Positions 17,840 to 26,942 of a stretch of 64,000 nucleotides of DNA are shown here, piece after piece; positions within the stretch are counted from its first letter, which is position 1, and each line of letters begins with the position of its first letter. The position numbers and the translations under genes were made by a program. Under the pieces are notes generated by a model. That model saw only the letters and a program-made list of their open reading frames with translations. It ran no database searches and was not told where the DNA came from. Source of the DNA: Methanosphaera sp. ISO3-F5 (GTDB lineage: Archaea > Methanobacteriota > Methanobacteria > Methanobacteriales > Methanobacteriaceae); NCBI RefSeq assembly GCF_034480035.2, contig NZ_CP118753.2, forward strand, positions 1,521,426 through 1,585,425, given 5' to 3'.

Positions 17840-19327
17840 TTACCTTTTTTGATCTTCCAATATTCTCTGCATATATGTATTTACGCTTGTACTAATTGCA
17901 GCTACTTTTTTATTAGGTAAGAATGTAGCATTTAACTCGCTTATTTTTTCTTCATCTTCTTTAACTACTCTTTCTATATCTGCAACCAGTTCTCTTTTAT
18001 TTTCTTCAATAAAGCTCGTGTGTAGATTTGCATCTTGGAAGTTTTTGTTTTTCATTAATGCTTTATGGAATGGTATTGTTGTTGGAACTCCCACTACAAT
18101 GAATTCATTTAATGCTCTTTTCATACGTGCTATTGCTTCTGGCCTATTGTTTGCATGAACAATTAATTTTGCTATCATTGAATCATATATTGATGGGATT
18201 GTGTATCCTGTGTATACTCCACTATCCATTCTTATACCTATACCCCCAGGTGAACGATAACCTACTAGTCTTCCCGGACTTGGTACAAAATCATTTAATG
18301 GATCTTCTGCATTGATACGACATTCAATTGCATGTCCATTTACTTTAACATCATCCTGATTAAATTCTAATTTATCCCCTGCAGCTACTTTTATCTGTTG
18401 TTTTACCAGATCTATTCCTGTTATTGCTTCAGTAATTGGGTGTTCTACCTGTATACGTGTATTCATTTCCAAGAAGTAATATTCTCCATTGGAGTACATG
18501 AACTCTACTGTTCCTGCACTATTATAATCTACACTTTTTGCGGCCTTAATTGCTGATTCACCCATCCTTTCTCTTAGTTCTTCAGTCATGATTGGTGATG
18601 GTGCTTCTTCTATTAGTTTCTGATGTCTTCTCTGGATTGAGCATTCACGGTCACATACATGTATTGTGTTTCCATGATTATCTGCTAGTACCTGGAATTC
18701 TATGTGTCTTGGTCTTTCAATATATTTTTCTATATATACTGTTCCATCACCAAATGTGGATTGTGCTAGGTTTTGAGTAGTTTCTATAGCACGAGCTAGT
18801 TCATCCTCTTCATATACTACTCTCATTCCTATTCCTCCACCTCCTGCGGATGATTTAATAATTACTGGGTATCCTATTTCTTTTGCTCTTTTTTTAGCAA
18901 CTTCAACATCTGTGATTCCTTCTTTATCCCCAGGTACTGTTGGTACTCCAACTTTTTCCATTAATTGTTTTGAAGTTATTTTATCTCCCATAGATTCTAT
19001 TGCATTTTTTCTTGGTCCAATTAATGTTATATTATTTTCATCACATCTTTCTCCAAGTGCTGGATTTTCTGATAGGAATCCGTAACCTGGATGTATTGCA
19101 TCTGCACCTGTTTCAATTGCTATGTCTATAATTTTATCAATATCAAGGTATGATTGTGCTAGTATTGATGAGTTTAATGGTTTTGCTTCGTCAGCATATT
19201 TAGTAAATAAAGCGGTTTCATCAGTATCTGAATAAATTGCCACTGTATCTACATCTAATTCTTTACATGCACGCATAACTCGTATTGCTATTTCTCCACG
19301 GTTTGCGATTAATACTTTATCAAACAT
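17840..19327 (-). CDS. pycA: Pyruvate carboxylase subunit A (biotin carboxylase)
   Basis: ATP-dependent carboxylation of the biotin on the partner subunit PycB; together they make oxaloacetate from pyruvate, the anaplerotic step of autotrophic methanogens. 495 residues: N-terminal biotin-carboxylase domain ('LIANRGEIAIRV'), ATP-grasp with a glycine loop 'GGGGIGMR' near residue 163, 'EMNTRIQVEHPITE' near 287, and the biotin-carboxylase C domain 335-445. Length fits the two-subunit archaeal enzyme and excludes a full single-chain pyruvate carboxylase. AGGGG lies upstream of the ATG. The divergent birA neighbour supports PycA over an acetyl-CoA carboxylase subunit. No PycB gene is in the window. 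Confidence 0.93.
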   Translation of the reverse strand: MFDKVLIANRGEIAIRVMRACKELDVDTVAIYSDTDETALFTKYADEAKPLNSSILAQSYLDIDKIIDIAIETGADAIHPGYGFLSENPALGERCDENNITLIGPRKNAIESMGDKITSKQLMEKVGVPTVPGDKEGITDVEVAKKRAKEIGYPVIIKSSAGGGGIGMRVVYEEDELARAIETTQNLAQSTFGDGTVYIEKYIERPRHIEFQVLADNHGNTIHVCDRECSIQRRHQKLIEEAPSPIMTEELRERMGESAIKAAKSVDYNSAGTVEFMYSNGEYYFLEMNTRIQVEHPITEAITGIDLVKQQIKVAAGDKLEFNQDDVKVNGHAIECRINAEDPLNDFVPSPGRLVGYRSPGGIGIRMDSGVYTGYTIPSIYDSMIAKLIVHANNRPEAIARMKRALNEFIVVGVPTTIPFHKALMKNKNFQDANLHTSFIEENKRELVADIERVVKEDEEKISELNATFLPNKKVAAISTSVNTYMQRILEDQKR

Positions 19328-19430
19328 TGTTTGTTCCCCTTTTTGTTAAATAATTACTAGAATAAATTTACATTAAATTAGTATTTATATATTAATTTAT
19401 TTGATTGATAATATATAGAGTTATAGTTTA

Positions 19431-19452
19431 TTCAATAATTATTATCATTGAA
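19431..19452. promoter_or_regulatory. Weak dyad in the pycA-birA divergent promoter region
   Basis: TTCAAT and ATTGAA are separated by 10 bases within the roughly 300-base gap between the divergent pycA and birA genes. BirA carries an N-terminal helix-turn-helix and could bind here. In DNA this rich in A and T a 6-base dyad can arise by chance. I see no gene in 19328-19631. Confidence 0.25.
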
Positions 19453-19631
19453 AGATATGATGAAAAACAATTTTCAGATAAAAAAGTATATTATAAAAAA
19501 AGAATGTGAATCATAAATTAAAAATCTATTTTAAGACACTAATACAATATAATATTATACTATACATCAATTCTTGATTCATCATAATAATTAAGATTTG
19601 AGAAAAATTGAAAATATTTATAGGGTTTAAG

Positions 19632-20597
19632 ATGATTAGACAACATATACTTAAGAATATTGAAGAAGAATATGCTACAGAATCCGAATTATTAAAAAAA
19701 CTAGAAATTTCCCAAGAGAAATTACTAAAAAATATAGAAATACTTAAAGAAGCAGGGTATAAAATAGTACACAATGATCAAGGGTATAAACTTGAAGATA
19801 CCCCAGATATAATAGAACCATTTGAAGTAAGCAGAGGATTAACCTCAAAATACATTGGACATAACATTCATTTCTATGAAGAACTTGAATCAACAAATGA
19901 CACAGCAAAACAATTTGTTGATAATGATGCTACAGAAGGAACAGTCATAATAGCAGCACACCAGACAGCTGGAAGAACAAGAAAACATGAAGGCTGGGTT
20001 TCACCAGAAGGTGGAATTTACATGACAATCATAGTAAGACCAGAAGTAACATTACTCGAAGCATCAAAATTAACTATTGTAACAGGAGTAGCAATAGCTA
20101 AAACATTAAAAGATGAATTTAATGTAAATGTTGGAATTAAATGGCCAAATGATTTACTGATAGGCCAGAAAAAAATATGTGGTATATTAACTGAAGCAGT
20201 AACCGACTATGATAAAGTTAAAGCAATACTATTAGGTGTTGGTATAGATGTGAATATCGATGAAAAAGATATTCCAAACGAACTAGAACATATTGCAACC
20301 ACTGTACAAAAAGAAACAAACATAACTCTTCAAAGAGCCGAAATAATGAGAAAATTCTTCAAAATATTTGAAGATTTATATGAAGAATATAAGAAAAACA
20401 ATTTCAAATATATAATATCAGAATGGAGAAGATTATCAAGTACAACAGGTAATAGAGTGAAAGTATATAAACATGGTAAAGCAATTAAAGCAGATGCAGT
20501 TGGAATTACCAACAGTGGAGCATTAATAATCGAAACTGATGATGGAAAACTAGAAAAAATCACATCCGGTGAATGTGATATAATAAATGATGACTAA
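19632..20597 (+). CDS. birA: Biotin-protein ligase with N-terminal winged helix (BirA)
   Basis: Attaches biotin to the acceptor lysine of PycB and may regulate biotin genes. From the chosen ATG the protein has 321 residues: a winged-helix domain at 1-60 that starts directly at 'MIRQHIL' as in other BirA proteins, a catalytic core with 'TAGRTRKHEGW' and 'GIKWPNDL', and a C-terminal SH3-like domain. An in-frame ATG at 19608 would add eight residues, but ATAGGG lies about 6 bases before 19632, so the later start is preferred. It faces pycA, an arrangement seen in other Methanobacteriales. It ends convergent to the SelA-like gene. Confidence 0.9.
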   Translation: MIRQHILKNIEEEYATESELLKKLEISQEKLLKNIEILKEAGYKIVHNDQGYKLEDTPDIIEPFEVSRGLTSKYIGHNIHFYEELESTNDTAKQFVDNDATEGTVIIAAHQTAGRTRKHEGWVSPEGGIYMTIIVRPEVTLLEASKLTIVTGVAIAKTLKDEFNVNVGIKWPNDLLIGQKKICGILTEAVTDYDKVKAILLGVGIDVNIDEKDIPNELEHIATTVQKETNITLQRAEIMRKFFKIFEDLYEEYKKNNFKYIISEWRRLSSTTGNRVKVYKHGKAIKADAVGITNSGALIIETDDGKLEKITSGECDIINDD

Positions 20598-20628
20598 CAT
20601 AATAAGTCATCACCAAACACTATTTTTT

Positions 20629-21777
20629 TTAATAATACAATAATTGTTCTACTTTATTCTCCTTAATTACATCAACTGTTTTTTCAAAAGTATCAATAAT
20701 AGCATCTACCATATCATCCATACTTAACTTATCAGAATCCCTACTTGACCAGTCAATACGTACTGTTTTACTAGCCCCCGGCATACCAACAGAAGGAATC
20801 GTTATAATATTATAGTTTTCAAGTAACAGCATAGAATATACAGTAGCAATAATATCAGAAGAAAACTCATTAGAAACTTTTTCATCAACTACCTGTTTAA
20901 TCTGTTCTTCTTTAAACATGAAACCAGTAGGAGTATCCAATGGCATGAAATCATTATCATTCAATTTACTTATTAATTCATCTTTTTGACTATAAGCTTC
21001 CTTAATCCTATCCGGAGAATATTTTTCCAAACCTTTTATCATACCAACAACTAATGGAGCCTGAGCCTCCCAACCATATTGATTAACAGTTAATTTAATT
21101 TCATCAATTAATTTAGCACTGCCCGCCATTAATCCCCCACGAGGACCTTCCATAAGCTTATCAGTACTTGTAACACTCAAATCTGCACCTAAATCTATTG
21201 CTCTTGGTTGATTATATACTGCTCTTCTTAGTCTTGCACCAGATGCATCATCAACAAATACTAAAATATCTTTTTCTTTTGCTTTATTAATTACAAATTT
21301 AAAATCATCAACACTTATAGCTTCATAATCCATTGTTGTACCAGTAATAACTACTAAGGAAGTATTATCAGTTATTATAAAATCATCCTTATCAGTGTAC
21401 TCAATATAATTTGCACCTACTAGTTTTGCAGTTCTTGGTATGGAAGGATGTCCTGGTTGTTCTGCAAGAAAATGTACTATATCAGTACCTGGCTTTACAT
21501 ACGTAATTATTAATGCGGCTATCCCACTAGTAGTTCTGTTTAATGGCAATACCTTTTCTCCACCAAGATGTTCTATGCCTAATTTCTGGATTTGATCATC
21601 AAATACTGCTGGTCCAGCATATGTTTCAAGTAATGAAACATCCTCTGGTGTTATGTCAAATCCACCAGCTAACCCTGTTAAGTCTATTAAACTATCTATT
21701 CCTTCAGTTTGAATTTTGTTGTTGATAATTTTCAGTCCTTTTTCTCGTTTTCTAATTTCATCTAAAACTAATTTCAT
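20629..21777 (-). CDS. SelA-like PLP-dependent protein, MJ0158 family
   Basis: 382 residues of fold-type I PLP enzyme. The probable Schiff-base lysine lies in 'TSTDKLMEGPRGG' and the cofactor-binding Asp in 'VFVDDASGAR'. It resembles the archaeal family of SelA-like proteins (MJ0158/UPF0425), which look like bacterial selenocysteine synthase but are too short and lack its N-terminal tRNA-binding region. The family is not the archaeal Sep-tRNA:Sec-tRNA synthase and its substrate is unsettled. The C terminus ends 'EQLLYY'. It stands alone between birA (convergent) and a small gene upstream. Confidence 0.8.
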   Translation of the reverse strand: MKLVLDEIRKREKGLKIINNKIQTEGIDSLIDLTGLAGGFDITPEDVSLLETYAGPAVFDDQIQKLGIEHLGGEKVLPLNRTTSGIAALIITYVKPGTDIVHFLAEQPGHPSIPRTAKLVGANYIEYTDKDDFIITDNTSLVVITGTTMDYEAISVDDFKFVINKAKEKDILVFVDDASGARLRRAVYNQPRAIDLGADLSVTSTDKLMEGPRGGLMAGSAKLIDEIKLTVNQYGWEAQAPLVVGMIKGLEKYSPDRIKEAYSQKDELISKLNDNDFMPLDTPTGFMFKEEQIKQVVDEKVSNEFSSDIIATVYSMLLLENYNIITIPSVGMPGASKTVRIDWSSRDSDKLSMDDMVDAIIDTFEKTVDVIKENKVEQLLYY

Positions 21778-21847
21778 AATAAAAACCTTAAAAAAAAGAT
21801 GTTAAAAAAAATAAAATTTATATTTATAGGATATGGAAGTTAAAATA

Positions 21848-22168
21848 TTATTCTACATTTACTGTAAATACATCAGCAAATAATTCTATGATTATTTCAA
21901 GTTGTTCATCACTAAAGCTAATTATGGTAACTTCACCATCTTCTTTGACAAAGTATTCTGCATTAACTATTGCACCATCTTCATTCATATATAAATAAAT
22001 ACCATCAGTGATTCCAATTTCTGCATCATTTAAATAAATTTCAAATTTTATAAGCATTTCAACAGATTTTACTTCATCAAATCCACTTCCGGGATTTTTT
22101 CTATGCTCTTCCAGAGACTTTGTAAGTTCAATCATCCTATTTTCTAATCTTTCCACATTCTTTGTCAT
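21848..22168 (-). CDS. Small acidic conserved-type protein of unknown function
   Basis: 106 residues from the ATG at 22168. An in-frame ATG five codons earlier is disfavoured because AGGGG lies inside those codons, six bases before 22168. The N-terminal third is a charged helix; the rest alternates short strands and ends in a hydrophobic-acidic helix. No signal peptide, membrane segment or catalytic motif is visible. I do not recognise the family. Confidence 0.7.
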   Translation of the reverse strand: MTKNVERLENRMIELTKSLEEHRKNPGSGFDEVKSVEMLIKFEIYLNDAEIGITDGIYLYMNEDGAIVNAEYFVKEDGEVTIISFSDEQLEIIIELFADVFTVNVE

Positions 22169-22222
22169 ATAATCCCCTATCATTACAATAAATTACTATT
22201 AATAATATTATCTATTTAAGAG

Positions 22223-22294
22223 TTAATAAAACTTATTATTATACATCCAACAGTATTCCCAAAATCCAAGATGCGACATATCATACACCTGCAT
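22223..22294 (-). CDS. Candidate 23-residue aromatic micro-ORF
   Basis: An ATG-to-TAA frame of 23 residues, unusually rich in Trp, Tyr, Phe and Met ('MSHLGFWEYCWMYNN' inside it). It lies in a short patch with clearly higher C/G content than the flanking AT-rich spacer. AGGGAG is present but 14 bases upstream, which is long. It ends 55 bases before the gene starting at 22168, so it could be a leader peptide or a small protein. Compositional contrast is the main support. Confidence 0.3.
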   Translation of the reverse strand: MQVYDMSHLGFWEYCWMYNNKFY

Positions 22295-22434
22295 TAGTAC
22301 AAATCTGTCTCCCTAAAAAAAAATAACTAAATACTTATAAAATAATTTATAAAAATTTATACATATTTATAACTTAGTTTATGATTAAAACATAAAATAA
22401 TCATAATATAAGATTTTTATTGGGAGGTAGATAC

Positions 22435-23985
22435 TTGACTGATAAAAAATCTAAATTAGCAGCCGGAAGTATTATTACCTTATTAGGTTCAATAATACTC
22501 CGATTTGGTGGATTTATTTATCGATTTATATTAAGTAGACTATTATCAACAAGTGGTTATGGTATTGTTGGATTAACATTACCCTTCCAGAACATGTTTA
22601 TCATAGGAGCATCAGGAGGAATTCCCCCTGCTATTGCAAAGTATGTATCACAGCATAAGGCATTAGATGAAAAGGAAATGGTTCATAGAGTAACAGTTAC
22701 TGGTATGAAAATGATGATATTCTTTTCATTAATTGCTGCGATATTAATGTTTTTAATATCCGAGCCAATAGCAATAGGTGTTTGGAATAAACCAGAAGCA
22801 TTATTACCATTAAGACTAGTTTCAGTTATAGTACCGTTTAGTGTGATTGTAGGATCATTTAGAGGAGTTTTCCAAGGATTCTATCAGATGAAAAACATAT
22901 TTTATAGTAAGTTTATTGAACAGGTATTTACTATAATAATAGCTTCAGCACTGGTAATTATAGGATGGTATGCTGCAGGTGCTGTACTTGGTACTGCATT
23001 AGGGTTTTTAGTATCATTATTTGGTTCATATTACTTGTTCAGAAAAGATATTCAAGATGCATACTTGAATGAGAATTTTCCAAAGGTTTCATTTAAGGAA
23101 GAACTGGAACTGATGAAACAAATTCTTAAATTCTCTATACCAGTAGTAATTTCGGGTATTGCAGAAATTTTCCTATATGATACGGGAACCTTCTTCATAG
23201 GAATGTTCTTACCAACATTTTTCGCAGGTTTCTATACAAATGCAAGTGCTATTGCACGTATACCATTAATACTTGCAAATAGTGTTTCAATGTCAGTTCT
23301 TCCTGCAACCAGTGAAGCCGATAGTTTAAAAGATAAAGAATTATTAAAAATGTATATGCATCAGTCTTATAGGTATACCACATTAACATCATTACCTGTA
23401 TCTGCCTTTATAATGGTTTATGCTGTTCCAATGATGATATTATTATTTGGAAGGGATTATGCTCAGGGTGCTGAAGCTTTATGGATTTTAGTTCTTGGAA
23501 TGTTTTTCTTTTCAATATATCTTATTAGTTGTAGTATGTGTCAAGGATTAGGCAAGCCAACATTTCCGATGTATGCATTAATAATTGGTGCAATAATAAA
23601 TGCTGTTTTAAGCTTTTTATTAGTGCCATTATATAATATTTCAGGTGCTGCAATAGCTACTACTGTTGCAACATTTATTTTAATGTTACTAACTATTATT
23701 GAATTAGTGAAACTGTCATCAATACATCCACCATATAAAGACCTGTTAAAAATGTTTGTAGCTACGGGATTGATGATTTTTGTTATGTATCTAATTCCAC
23801 ATACAATAATTGGAATGTTTATTGGATTAGTACTTGGAACAATAGTATACATTATTGTCATTCTTTTATTGAAAGCTATTAAAAGTGAAGATGTTGTGTT
23901 TATAGAACATTTTGTTAATAAAACCGGTCCACTTAAAAAATATTTAATAAAAATAGTTGAACTTATAAAAATTTATTTAAAATAA
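22435..23985 (+). CDS. MATE-like oligosaccharide/lipid flippase (SpoVB/MurJ-like)
   Basis: 516 residues with about 14 transmembrane helices in the polysaccharide-biosynthesis (MVF/MOP) fold. N-terminal 'LSRLLSTSGYGIVGLTLPFQN' and 'GIPPAIAKYVSQ' are typical of the SpoVB/Wzx group, which flips undecaprenyl-linked sugar or wall precursors. In a pseudomurein organism it may move wall precursors across the membrane, which is inference. The start is TTG at 22435 with GGGAGGT seven bases upstream; the in-frame TTG at 22420 overlaps that site and is rejected. Two T7 runs follow the stop. Confidence 0.85.
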   Translation: MTDKKSKLAAGSIITLLGSIILRFGGFIYRFILSRLLSTSGYGIVGLTLPFQNMFIIGASGGIPPAIAKYVSQHKALDEKEMVHRVTVTGMKMMIFFSLIAAILMFLISEPIAIGVWNKPEALLPLRLVSVIVPFSVIVGSFRGVFQGFYQMKNIFYSKFIEQVFTIIIASALVIIGWYAAGAVLGTALGFLVSLFGSYYLFRKDIQDAYLNENFPKVSFKEELELMKQILKFSIPVVISGIAEIFLYDTGTFFIGMFLPTFFAGFYTNASAIARIPLILANSVSMSVLPATSEADSLKDKELLKMYMHQSYRYTTLTSLPVSAFIMVYAVPMMILLFGRDYAQGAEALWILVLGMFFFSIYLISCSMCQGLGKPTFPMYALIIGAIINAVLSFLLVPLYNISGAAIATTVATFILMLLTIIELVKLSSIHPPYKDLLKMFVATGLMIFVMYLIPHTIIGMFIGLVLGTIVYIIVILLLKAIKSEDVVFIEHFVNKTGPLKKYLIKIVELIKIYLK

Positions 23986-23998
23986 TTAAATAAATCTC

Positions 23999-24015
23999 TT
24001 TTTTTACCTTTTTTT
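23999..24015. terminator. Oligo-T tracts after the flippase gene
   Basis: Two runs of seven T separated by ACC lie just after the flippase stop and before the convergent transglutaminase-like gene. Oligo-T is the usual archaeal termination signal. Confidence 0.4.
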
Positions 24016-24049
24016 GAATTATTATTATCATATGATCTTACAGGGATTA

Positions 24050-24622
24050 TTAAAACTCAAAGTCTGTTGTAATTTCAGATATATTCCTACATTTCTCGAG
24101 AATTCTTACCAGCCTATCATCCAAATCTGTATGATTGTCATGAAAATCAATTTCGCCAAATTCTGCTCGAATTGAATATGCAAGACATTCTTCATCTATG
24201 CTAAAATGTGCTTTTACTTTTTCTTTATTTCCCCGAGCATCCAGTCTGATCCATTTATTTAAATCTTTTAAATACACAGTATTTAATGCATGAATTATAT
24301 GACCTTCACTTGTATCATCGGCTCTTGTAAGCAGTTGATAACTGATACCTGATGGAATTTGATTTGCTCTTAGAAGTGCTGCTAGAAGACATGATTTTGT
24401 CCAGCAGATTCCTGTTTTATTTTTTAGTACATCACTAGCAGTTCTTGAAACTACCTCTGTTTTAATGTCCCATGAATGAGAAATTTCATCTCTAACAAAT
24501 AAGTAGCATCTTTTAATGTAATCAGTCTCGTCTTCAGATTGATTTATTAATTCTTGATGCTTGTCTTGAATAAGAGGATTGGTATAATCAATACTCTGTG
24601 TTTCCATCAAATATTCTTCCAT
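24050..24622 (-). CDS. Transglutaminase-like cysteine protein
   Basis: A compact transglutaminase-core domain with Cys in 'GICWTKSCLLAALLR', His in 'HIIHALNTVYL' and Asp in 'WIRLDARG', the normal Cys-His-Asp order and spacing of bacterial/archaeal TGc proteins, many of which are proteases or amidases. No signal peptide is present from the chosen start. Upstream in-frame ATGs reach 24679 but would overlap gatD and add a hydrophobic segment lacking a ribosome site; ATGs at 24622 and 24607 follow weak GGGAAG and GGAAG sites. It is the last gene of the murT-gatD run, so a role on wall peptides is possible but unproven. Confidence 0.7.
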   Translation of the reverse strand: MEEYLMETQSIDYTNPLIQDKHQELINQSEDETDYIKRCYLFVRDEISHSWDIKTEVVSRTASDVLKNKTGICWTKSCLLAALLRANQIPSGISYQLLTRADDTSEGHIIHALNTVYLKDLNKWIRLDARGNKEKVKAHFSIDEECLAYSIRAEFGEIDFHDNHTDLDDRLVRILEKCRNISEITTDFEF

Positions 24623-24671
24623 ACTATTCTTCCCACACATTAGAATAAAAATATAAAAACTTTTAATGGAT

Positions 24672-25397
24672 TTAACCATATAATTTCATTACTTTTTGAT
24701 GTGCCTTCATTTCTATTGAATCATCTAATGGTTCTAATGAATCAATTTCATATTTATTTTGTAAAGCTTTTAATATGAGATAATCTGCTAAATGTGGATT
24801 TTTTGGTAATATAGGTCCATGAAGGTATGTTCCAATATAATTTTTGTAAACTATTCCTTCTTTCATATCATGATCATTATTACCCTTGCCGACGAGCACA
24901 TCACCTAATGCATCATATTGGCTGTGAGTTCTGCCACCATGATTTTCAAATCCAACAATTGTTTTGGGTTCAATGTTCAAAGTACTTTTAATGATTATGT
25001 TTCCTATTATTCTTTTACCCTTACCTGATTTACTTATGTAATCTAGAATGTTTAATCCTTGGATAGTGTTGCCATGTTTATCTATGTATTCTGAACCTAA
25101 GAGTTGATAACCGCCACATACTGCTAATACTACTTTATTTTCTTCAATTAAATCCTTAAATGTTTGTTTATACTTTAGAAAGTCCTGGTATACTAATTGT
25201 TGGTTTCTGTCTGAACCGCCACCCATGAAAAATATATCTCCATCAGTTAAGGAGGGTTTATCCTTATTTTCAGAAAAGTTTTCTACATGGACTGTTATTC
25301 CTCTTTTCTCGGCTCTTTTTTTAAGACATTTGATATTTCCTGTATCTCCATATAAATTTAATAGTTCAGGATATAAATGAACAATATTTAATTGCAT
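24672..25397 (-). CDS. gatD: GatD-like glutamine amidotransferase
   Basis: 241 residues of the CobB/CobQ-like class I amidotransferase fold. The nucleophile Cys is in 'LAVCGGYQLLG', the catalytic His is probably in 'YLHGPILPKNP', and 'GFENHGGRTH' is typical of GatD/CobQ-like proteins. In Staphylococcus, GatD supplies ammonia to MurT to amidate the alpha-carboxyl of D-isoglutamate in lipid II. The start at 25397 lies two bases after the murT stop with CGGAG upstream; longer starts would overlap murT. The tight pairing with the Mur ligase indicates a MurT/GatD complex, here probably acting on a pseudomurein peptide precursor. Confidence 0.85.
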   Translation of the reverse strand: MQLNIVHLYPELLNLYGDTGNIKCLKKRAEKRGITVHVENFSENKDKPSLTDGDIFFMGGGSDRNQQLVYQDFLKYKQTFKDLIEENKVVLAVCGGYQLLGSEYIDKHGNTIQGLNILDYISKSGKGKRIIGNIIIKSTLNIEPKTIVGFENHGGRTHSQYDALGDVLVGKGNNDHDMKEGIVYKNYIGTYLHGPILPKNPHLADYLILKALQNKYEIDSLEPLDDSIEMKAHQKVMKLYG

Positions 25398-25398
25398 A

Positions 25399-26742
25399 CT
25401 ATTTGCTCCGTTTAACTTTATCATCAATATAGTCCCTGGTTTCGAAGATAGCTGTGTAAGTTGGCAGCACATATACTATTTCAACATCATCTTCAATTGC
25501 TGTATCTACACATTCAGTCCATTTTTGGAATATGTGAATTTTTTCTAATGCCACGTCATCATATTTCTTTTTTAATGCAATCTCTTCTGCCCGGATACCA
25601 CTACAGTAATAGTTTGTTATTGTTTCATCATTTATGCAGTACGTGTTTGCATCCCATATCCATGAGATGTCTCGTCCATCTGCCATGTTGTCATTTAATA
25701 TGTGGACTATTGTTTTTTCTCTGTTATCGTTTGATATTATCCTAGTTGCTTGACTTAATCCTATAGGATTTTTTGTAAGTATTATCTTTATTTTCTTATT
25801 TTTATATTCGAATTCTTCCATTCGACCTAACTCAAATGAAAATTCTTCAATACTTTTTAAAGTATGATTAGTTTCTATGCCTAGTTGATTCATTAGTGCA
25901 AAGACACCACATACATTATATGAATTATATAATCCTATATAAGGGAAGTTTACAGTGCACTGTTGATTATCATGATTTATTGTAATTTTCTGTGATATAT
26001 CTGATTCGTTTACATCAATTACTGTATAGTCTTTATCATTATTTGAAAAATTACAATGGGTACAATGATAATTTCCTAAATGACCATAAGTATTTTTAGT
26101 ATATTCTATTTCTTCACCACATAAAGGACATTTATTTATTGTTAAATTTGTTTCCAATATCTTATTTGAAGTAATATCCATACCAAAAGTTATAACTTTA
26201 TTGTTTATCATTTTAGAAAACTGATAAACATAGGGGTCATCGGCATTAAGAATTAATTTTACATCAGGTAAAAGTTTAATACTTTCAAATACCTCTGAAA
26301 TAATTCCCTCAATTTCACCATACCTGTCTAGCTGATCTCTAAAAAAATTTGTGATTAAAATATAATCTGGTTTTAAAAATGAGGTTATTCTGTCTAATGA
26401 TCCTTCATCTACTTCGAAAATTCCATAATCATAGTAATCTCTAGTATTTCGTACATATGTTGTTGCAACACCTTGAATCATATTTGCTCCTTTGAGATTA
26501 GATAATACTGTGTAATTTTCCAGTATTTTATTGATTAAGTTGTTGGTTGTGGTTTTTCCATTAGTTCCTGTTACTAATATTATCTTATCACATTTATCAT
26601 TAATAACTTTTAAAAATGATTTATTAACAAGTAAGGCTACTCTACCAGGAAAAGCTGTTCCACTTTTGTTAAAAATATTTAAAAAGAAGATAGATGATTT
26701 TCCAATAATTAAAGCAAAATAATTCAAGATTTTATTTAACAT
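25399..26742 (-). CDS. murT: MurT-like Mur ligase with zinc-binding insert
   Basis: 447 residues. N-terminal hydrophobic segment, then the Mur ligase P-loop 'VTGTNGKTTTNNLI' near residue 57, the central domain with 'ITNFFRDQLDRYGE', a Cys4 zinc insert ('CPLCGEE' and 'YHCTHCNF'), and a C-terminal DUF1727-like domain. This is the MurT architecture rather than MurC-F. It acts with the downstream GatD as an ATP-dependent amidating ligase. GGTAGGG precedes the ATG. Methanobacteriales make pseudomurein with Mur-like ligases, so this pair is a strong candidate for that pathway; the exact amidated residue is unknown. Confidence 0.87.
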   Translation of the reverse strand: MLNKILNYFALIIGKSSIFFLNIFNKSGTAFPGRVALLVNKSFLKVINDKCDKIILVTGTNGKTTTNNLINKILENYTVLSNLKGANMIQGVATTYVRNTRDYYDYGIFEVDEGSLDRITSFLKPDYILITNFFRDQLDRYGEIEGIISEVFESIKLLPDVKLILNADDPYVYQFSKMINNKVITFGMDITSNKILETNLTINKCPLCGEEIEYTKNTYGHLGNYHCTHCNFSNNDKDYTVIDVNESDISQKITINHDNQQCTVNFPYIGLYNSYNVCGVFALMNQLGIETNHTLKSIEEFSFELGRMEEFEYKNKKIKIILTKNPIGLSQATRIISNDNREKTIVHILNDNMADGRDISWIWDANTYCINDETITNYYCSGIRAEEIALKKKYDDVALEKIHIFQKWTECVDTAIEDDVEIVYVLPTYTAIFETRDYIDDKVKRSK

Positions 26743-26942
26743 ATTTTCCCTACCTTAATACATATATTATGTAAAGAAAACAATATAAATCTTTTTAAAA
26801 ATAGTAATTAAACTTGTAATAAGCTAATTTTTAATAAAAATATTCAGATTATAATTTAAATAAATTATATAATAATTTGTATAATAAAAATAGAGTTTAT
26901 CAATTATTATTAAAAAAATAAAAAAATTAGAAATTAAGAATA

